Origin: Acidobacteriaceae bacterium
Lineage (GTDB): Bacteria > Acidobacteriota > Terriglobia > Terriglobales > Acidobacteriaceae
Direction of reading: 5' to 3'
Assembly: GCA_903642235.1 (NCBI GenBank)
Contig: CAHJWL010000002.1
Span: forward strand, 124,001 to 188,000
DNA: 64,000 nt
The notes under the pieces were generated by a model that saw only the letters and a program-made list of their open reading frames with translations, had not been told where the DNA came from and searched no databases. Every line of letters begins with the position of its first letter. The stretch's first letter is position 1. The position numbers were made by a program, and so were the translations under genes. This document shows positions 60,392-64,000 of this stretch, piece after piece.

Positions 60392-61812
60392 GCAGGGACA
60401 GCCGCCCCGCTTTCCACCATGCGTGCGACCGTGTGAAGAACCGTGTCGCCGTCTACATCAAGCACCATCGGCTCTCTGCGGAGCTCGTGGTGTCGCGCAC
60501 TCTCCCGCAGGCTGGCCTCGCCCATCTCCTGTTCGGTTAGCAGAGCCCCGCGATGATAATCAATCGTGTACTGCGGATCCTTAAGGGTGTGCCCGGTCAG
60601 AATCAACACCACACGCTCTTCAGGCGTGATCTTCCCTTGTGCCACAAGCTTTTTCAAGCCAGCAAGCGTGACTGCGGAGGCCGGCTCGCACCCAATGCCT
60701 TCAGCGCCGATCTCCGCCTTCGCCAGGGCAATCTCCTGCTCGGAGACGGCCTCCGTCCATCCGCCCGTGCTCTGAATAGTACGGACTGCTTTATGGAAGC
60801 TTGCAGGATTGCCGATCCGTATAGCGGTTGCACGCGTATCCGCCGTCATCGGCAGCAGCTCGCGGCCCCCGTTCACCTGCATGCTCTGCACCAAAGGACT
60901 TGCCCCCGCAGCTTGGATCACCGAGATCTTCGGCATACGCCCGATCAGGCCAAGATGATGCAGTTCTTCGAAACCCTTTCCCAGGGCAGCATTGTTCGCG
61001 AGATTTCCTCCCGGAACGAGAATGTGCTCAGGTACCTGCCAGTCCATCTGCTCCAGCATCTCAAAGGCAGGTGTCTTCTGACCCTCCAGACGATAGGGGT
61101 TAACGGAGTTGAGCAGATAAATCGGCAGGCGCTGGATCAGCTCGTTCAGAACACGCACACAGCCATCGAAGTCGGTCTTCAGCTGCAGGGTCACTGCCCC
61201 ATAGTCTATGGATTGCGAAAGCTTTCCCCAGGCGATCTTGCCCTCCGGGATCAGCACGATCGAGCGCAGCCCGGCCCGGGCCGCATACGCCGACATCGCC
61301 GCCGAGGTGTTCCCGGTCGAGGCGCAGGCCACCCACTCGAACCCGCGTTCAGCAGCCACTGACAGTGCCGCTGTCATTCCTGTGTCTTTGAAGGAGCCGG
61401 TCGGATTGATGCCCTGGTGTTTCGCCAGCAGCCAGTTGATTCCCAACGCCGCGGCGGATCGTGGAAGCTCATAGAGCGGCGTGTTGCCCTCCCGGAGCGT
61501 AACAGGATGCTCGGTATCCTTCAGAATCGGCAGCAGATCACGAAAGCGCCAGACACCCGACTGATCAGCCGCAAGCGTCGATGTGCGCCGCTCCTGCCAG
61601 AGCCAACGCAAAGCACTCGCGTTTGGCAAACGGGCTTCCGCTGCCGCCTCAGCCGGAGATGACTCCGGCTGTCCGGCCTCCGCCTTCGACCAGGGATACA
61701 CCACCTCAAAGAGACCCCGGCACGTCGTGCAGCGAAAGTCCGCAGGCGCACTGTCGCCCACACTTTCTGAACCGCACTGCGTGCATCGAAGAGCATGGGA
61801 TGCTACGTTCAT
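60388..61812 (-). CDS. thrC: Threonine synthase
   Basis: 474 residues from the ATG at 61812; the open frame runs 138 nt further but has no family features there. A zinc ribbon opens the protein (CTQCG, then CTTCRG, residues 9-33). NPTGSFKDTGMTAALS holds the PLP lysine, and CASTGNTSAAMSAYAARAG is the phosphate region. It converts O-phospho-homoserine to L-threonine. With thrB it completes threonine synthesis. Its start overlaps the divergent ModA-like reading frame region, so the two promoters share very little space. Confidence 0.94.
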   Translation of the reverse strand: MNVASHALRCTQCGSESVGDSAPADFRCTTCRGLFEVVYPWSKAEAGQPESSPAEAAAEARLPNASALRWLWQERRTSTLAADQSGVWRFRDLLPILKDTEHPVTLREGNTPLYELPRSAAALGINWLLAKHQGINPTGSFKDTGMTAALSVAAERGFEWVACASTGNTSAAMSAYAARAGLRSIVLIPEGKIAWGKLSQSIDYGAVTLQLKTDFDGCVRVLNELIQRLPIYLLNSVNPYRLEGQKTPAFEMLEQMDWQVPEHILVPGGNLANNAALGKGFEELHHLGLIGRMPKISVIQAAGASPLVQSMQVNGGRELLPMTADTRATAIRIGNPASFHKAVRTIQSTGGWTEAVSEQEIALAKAEIGAEGIGCEPASAVTLAGLKKLVAQGKITPEERVVLILTGHTLKDPQYTIDYHRGALLTEQEMGEASLRESARHHELRREPMVLDVDGDTVLHTVARMVESGAAVPA

Positions 61813-61853
61813 GGATGATGACAGGGTATCGCACCTGCGCTCGAAGACAAATG

Positions 61854-62642
61854 CGGCCAGCCCGCCGGCTGATCCGCACTGCAATGTTTGCGGCGGTAGC
61901 CATCGCCTCATCAAGCGCAACCGCCACAGTAGAGGCGCAGACCTCTTCAAAGATTCTGCGAGTGACCGTCACGTCCGATCTGGGTCCCATCATGCCGGTG
62001 ATAGCGCAGACGTATGAACGGCAGACCGGCGTAAAGCTGGCGGTCACCGCCGGAACCGCAAGTGATCAGGTAGCGCGGCTCGAGCGCGGTGAAAAATCCG
62101 ATCTGTTTCTTGGCGCCGACTTCACCTTTCCCGAAAAGCTGGTGGCGGACGGTCTGGCCGATGCGAAAGCCCCTGTTCCGTACGCCAAAGGAACGCTCGT
62201 CCTCTTTGCACGCAAAGACTCTCCACTGCAGCCGCTGAACCTTGAACGGCTCAGCGATCCTCGGCTGCAGAAGCTCGGTGTCGCTGACACTCTGCACACC
62301 CCGTTCGGCCGCTCCGCCGCGGCTGCTCTCGCCAGGCTCAAGCTGATGCCGTCTCTCGAGCCGAAGCTGGCCGTTGTGGAGGATATTCCGCAGGTTGCGG
62401 AGCTGGTCGAATCCGGCGGCGTTCAACTCGGTCTTATCTCGCTCACGCTGGCAATGTCCGCGCACTACCGTCAGGTCGGATCGTATGTTCTGGTACCCGC
62501 ATCCCAGTATCCCGAGATGAAGGAGTACGCCGTCGTGCTTGGGAGTGGAGACCGCGCCGCCGCCCATCGCTTCCTGGACTGGCTCCTGTCCTCGGACGTT
62601 CAGACGAAGCTGCCGAACATCGGCCTGGATCCTGTCCGCTAG
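61854..62642 (+). CDS. ModA-like periplasmic oxyanion-binding protein (orphan)
   Basis: About 262 residues from the ATG at 61854, which opens a signal peptide (RPARRLIRTAMFAAVAIASS, cleavage after Val-Glu-Ala). Earlier ATGs at 61800 and 61815 are in frame. The fold is that of ModA: TGVKLAVTAGTASDQVARLE, SDLFLGADFTFPEKLVADGL, and KGTLVLFARKDSPLQ. It should bind molybdate, tungstate or a related oxyanion outside the inner membrane. No modB or modC gene lies nearby, so its permease must be elsewhere. The stop codon shares CTAG with murB. Confidence 0.85.
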   Translation, partial: RPARRLIRTAMFAAVAIASSSATATVEAQTSSKILRVTVTSDLGPIMPVIAQTYERQTGVKLAVTAGTASDQVARLERGEKSDLFLGADFTFPEKLVADGLADAKAPVPYAKGTLVLFARKDSPLQPLNLERLSDPRLQKLGVADTLHTPFGRSAAAALARLKLMPSLEPKLAVVEDIPQVAELVESGGVQLGLISLTLAMSAHYRQVGSYVLVPASQYPEMKEYAVVLGSGDRAAAHRFLDWLLSSDVQTKLPNIGLDPVR

Positions 62643-63724
62643 AACGGATCCCTGGTCTCCGGACCGAGCTCTACCGGCTCCTGTTCGAGCCGGATTGAGA
62701 ACCGGGCGTACACCTCCTCCCGTATGCGATCGCGCAAACGAGCAACATCAGAGAAGTGAGCGCCGCCCCGGTTTACAAGCGCCAGAGAGTGCCGGGAGGA
62801 GATCCCGACAGCGCCGTCCGAGAAGCCCTTGGGAAAGCCGGCCATCTGCACCAGCCAGGCGGCCGCAAGCTTCACATGCGGGGCTGACCTGTCCTCGAGC
62901 GCCGCTGGCCAGTGCGGCACGCTCGCGGGTGCGACAGCGGCCTCCTCGGCAATCTCACCCAGACGGCTGGCCGGAACGAAAGGATTCTTGAAGAACGACC
63001 CGGCAGAGCGGCTGTCAGGATCGCTCGCCGAGAACAGCATCCCCTTCGCTCGACGGATCTCCCGGACCACGTGGTACACCTCAAGCGGGAGAGGTGTGCT
63101 GTCCAAAAAGCGGCTCTTCAACTCCGGATAGCGAAGCGCCGCCGAAGCGCCTGCCTTGAGATCGAAGCTGACCTGCGTCACCAGATAGCGGCCGGAGGGC
63201 TGGGTATTGAAGCATGAAGTCCGGTAGGCAAAACAGCACTGCTCATTTGTGAGTACAAGAAAAGCTCGCACCACACGGTCATAGACGCGCACACTCCCGA
63301 TCGTCTGTGAGACCTCCTGGCCGTACGCCCCCACGTTCTGCACCGGAGTTCCCCCCGTAAGTCCCGGAATACCGGCCAGACACTCGACCCCTGTCAGCCC
63401 GTGTTCGCACGCTGACAGCACGAAGTCGTCCCAGCTCACACCTGCAGGAACGTCGTAGCGAATGCCATCGCCTGCCCCGCTCATCTGCATCTCGCCCCCG
63501 ATCGCCAGATGAAGGACCAGCCCGTGAAAGCCTTCATCCCGGATGACAAGGTTTGATCCGCCCCCAAGCGCGAAGAGCGGCAGTGAATGCTTCGTGGCAA
63601 AGGCTACGGCTTCTTCGAGCTCGTTCTCAGAGGCAACGCGGGCGAAGAAGCGTGCCGACCCACCCACGCCGAGTGTGGTAAACGGCGCCAACGCAACCTG
63701 TTCCTGCACCTGGAGAGTGGCCAC
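62639..63724 (-). CDS. murB: UDP-N-acetylenolpyruvoylglucosamine reductase
   Basis: 361 residues from a GTG at 63724, which begins VATLQVQEQVALAPFTTLGVGG in the way MurB proteins usually start. The frame extends upstream to a TTG at 63793, but that extension would run across a perfect inverted repeat. FAD-binding parts are GGGSNLVIRDEG and CLAGIPGLTGGTPVQNVGAY; RSAGSFFKNP holds the catalytic Ser and Lys region. It is a type I enzyme that reduces UDP-GlcNAc-enolpyruvate in peptidoglycan synthesis. Confidence 0.94.
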   Translation of the reverse strand: MATLQVQEQVALAPFTTLGVGGSARFFARVASENELEEAVAFATKHSLPLFALGGGSNLVIRDEGFHGLVLHLAIGGEMQMSGAGDGIRYDVPAGVSWDDFVLSACEHGLTGVECLAGIPGLTGGTPVQNVGAYGQEVSQTIGSVRVYDRVVRAFLVLTNEQCCFAYRTSCFNTQPSGRYLVTQVSFDLKAGASAALRYPELKSRFLDSTPLPLEVYHVVREIRRAKGMLFSASDPDSRSAGSFFKNPFVPASRLGEIAEEAAVAPASVPHWPAALEDRSAPHVKLAAAWLVQMAGFPKGFSDGAVGISSRHSLALVNRGGAHFSDVARLRDRIREEVYARFSIRLEQEPVELGPETRDPF

Positions 63725-63775
63725 AGGTCTCAGAGTACCCCAGACGATGTGCCTCTGCCCCCACGCGATCAGCTC

Positions 63776-63806
63776 GTAGTGCCTCAATTTCAAACTGAGG
63801 CACTAC
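63776..63806. repeat. Perfect 11-bp inverted repeat between murB and the bacilliredoxin gene
   Basis: GTAGTGCCTCA (63776-63786) and TGAGGCACTAC (63796-63806) are exact reverse complements with a 9-nt spacer. Half-site centres are 20 bp apart, about two helical turns, as expected for a dimeric repressor. No T-run follows on either strand, arguing against a terminator. It lies in the divergent promoter gap. Confidence 0.75.
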
Positions 63807-63899
63807 CGATCATCAGCACGCAGACGCACTCGTCTCAGGGTCAGATAGACCGTTACAATAAGAAGAGGCTCCGATGTGGCGGCCCTTGGGGGAAGCAAA

Positions 63900-64000
63900 A
63901 TGTATCCAGAGATTATGGTGATTCCGATGCGCGAGGAACTAACCCGCGCTGGTCTGAAAGAAACCCGTACCGCGGCAGAGGTCGACGCGGCCGTCAGCGA
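63900..64000 (+). CDS. Bacilliredoxin (BrxA/BrxB, YphP/YqiW family), N-terminal part
   Basis: 33 residues are visible before the window ends. They begin MYPEIMVIPMREELTRAG and continue LKETRTAAEVDAAVS, the start of BrxA/BrxB proteins, which have about 140 residues. These reduce bacillithiol mixed disulfides or act as isomerases through a CGC-type motif that lies outside the window. GGGGGAAG stands 4 nt before the ATG. An inverted repeat 94 bp upstream may regulate it. Confidence 0.85.
   Translation, partial: MYPEIMVIPMREELTRAGLKETRTAAEVDAAVS

Overview
The window looks like chromosomal DNA of an Acidobacteriota bacterium, most likely class Terriglobia (Acidobacteriaceae-like). This is inferred from gene content, not from a marker gene. 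The supporting genes are long Ig-repeat S53 (sedolisin) proteins, a UpxY-type NusG paralogue in an exopolysaccharide region, CRTAC1/TPR proteins, a lone CtaA, a FucP/fucose-isomerase pair and a DUF2064-methyltransferase-mannosyltransferase operon. No rRNA, CRISPR array, prophage or intact insertion sequence was seen. There are two tRNA genes, Gln(CTG) and Asn(GTT).

Layout. 0-9 kb is an envelope-glycan region. A minus-strand Pgl-like set (CapD/PglF-type protein cut by the left edge, PLP aminotransferase, GT4, PglC-type phosphoglycosyltransferase) is followed by a Crp-like regulator, a receiver protein lacking the phospho-acceptor Asp, a UpxY/RfaH-type antiterminator, a long untranslated stretch and a secreted beta-helix protein. 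9-16 kb is housekeeping: heme A synthase, a small cationic secreted protein, fucose uptake and isomerisation, and polyphosphate kinase. 16-26 kb holds secreted proteolysis genes: an active S53 protease beside a decayed S53 paralogue, a T4-lysozyme-like protein with a C-terminal membrane anchor, and an active/inactive M16 pair. 26-31 kb has glmU, a three-gene DUF2064/methyltransferase/polytopic glycosyltransferase operon and tdh.

32.4-45.7 kb is the most unusual part, two convergent operons. The plus-strand run is a glycoside-hydrolase-like protein with apparently permuted barrel halves, an SDR with an inserted zinc ribbon, a second SDR, a B12-binding radical SAM protein and four glycosyltransferases. 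The minus-strand run is a glycosyltransferase, nucleotidyltransferase, CmoB-like methyltransferase, TPR/GT9-like protein and HAD phosphatase. Very tight or overlapping genes suggest each run is one transcription unit. Together they could make and modify an uncharacterised glycan or glycoconjugate; the product cannot be read from sequence.

46-51 kb has a Tat-exported CRTAC1 protein, a TPR protein, tRNA-Asn and a CAP-domain protein. 50.8-54.2 kb is a GDP-L-fucose operon (wcaI-like, gmd, fcl). 54-64 kb is compact housekeeping: two separated Opp/Dpp-type permease genes without partners, a YfcE-like phosphoesterase, CorC, thioredoxin, thrC-thrB, an orphan ModA-like binding protein, murB and the start of a bacilliredoxin gene. 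A perfect 11-bp inverted repeat lies between murB and the bacilliredoxin gene.
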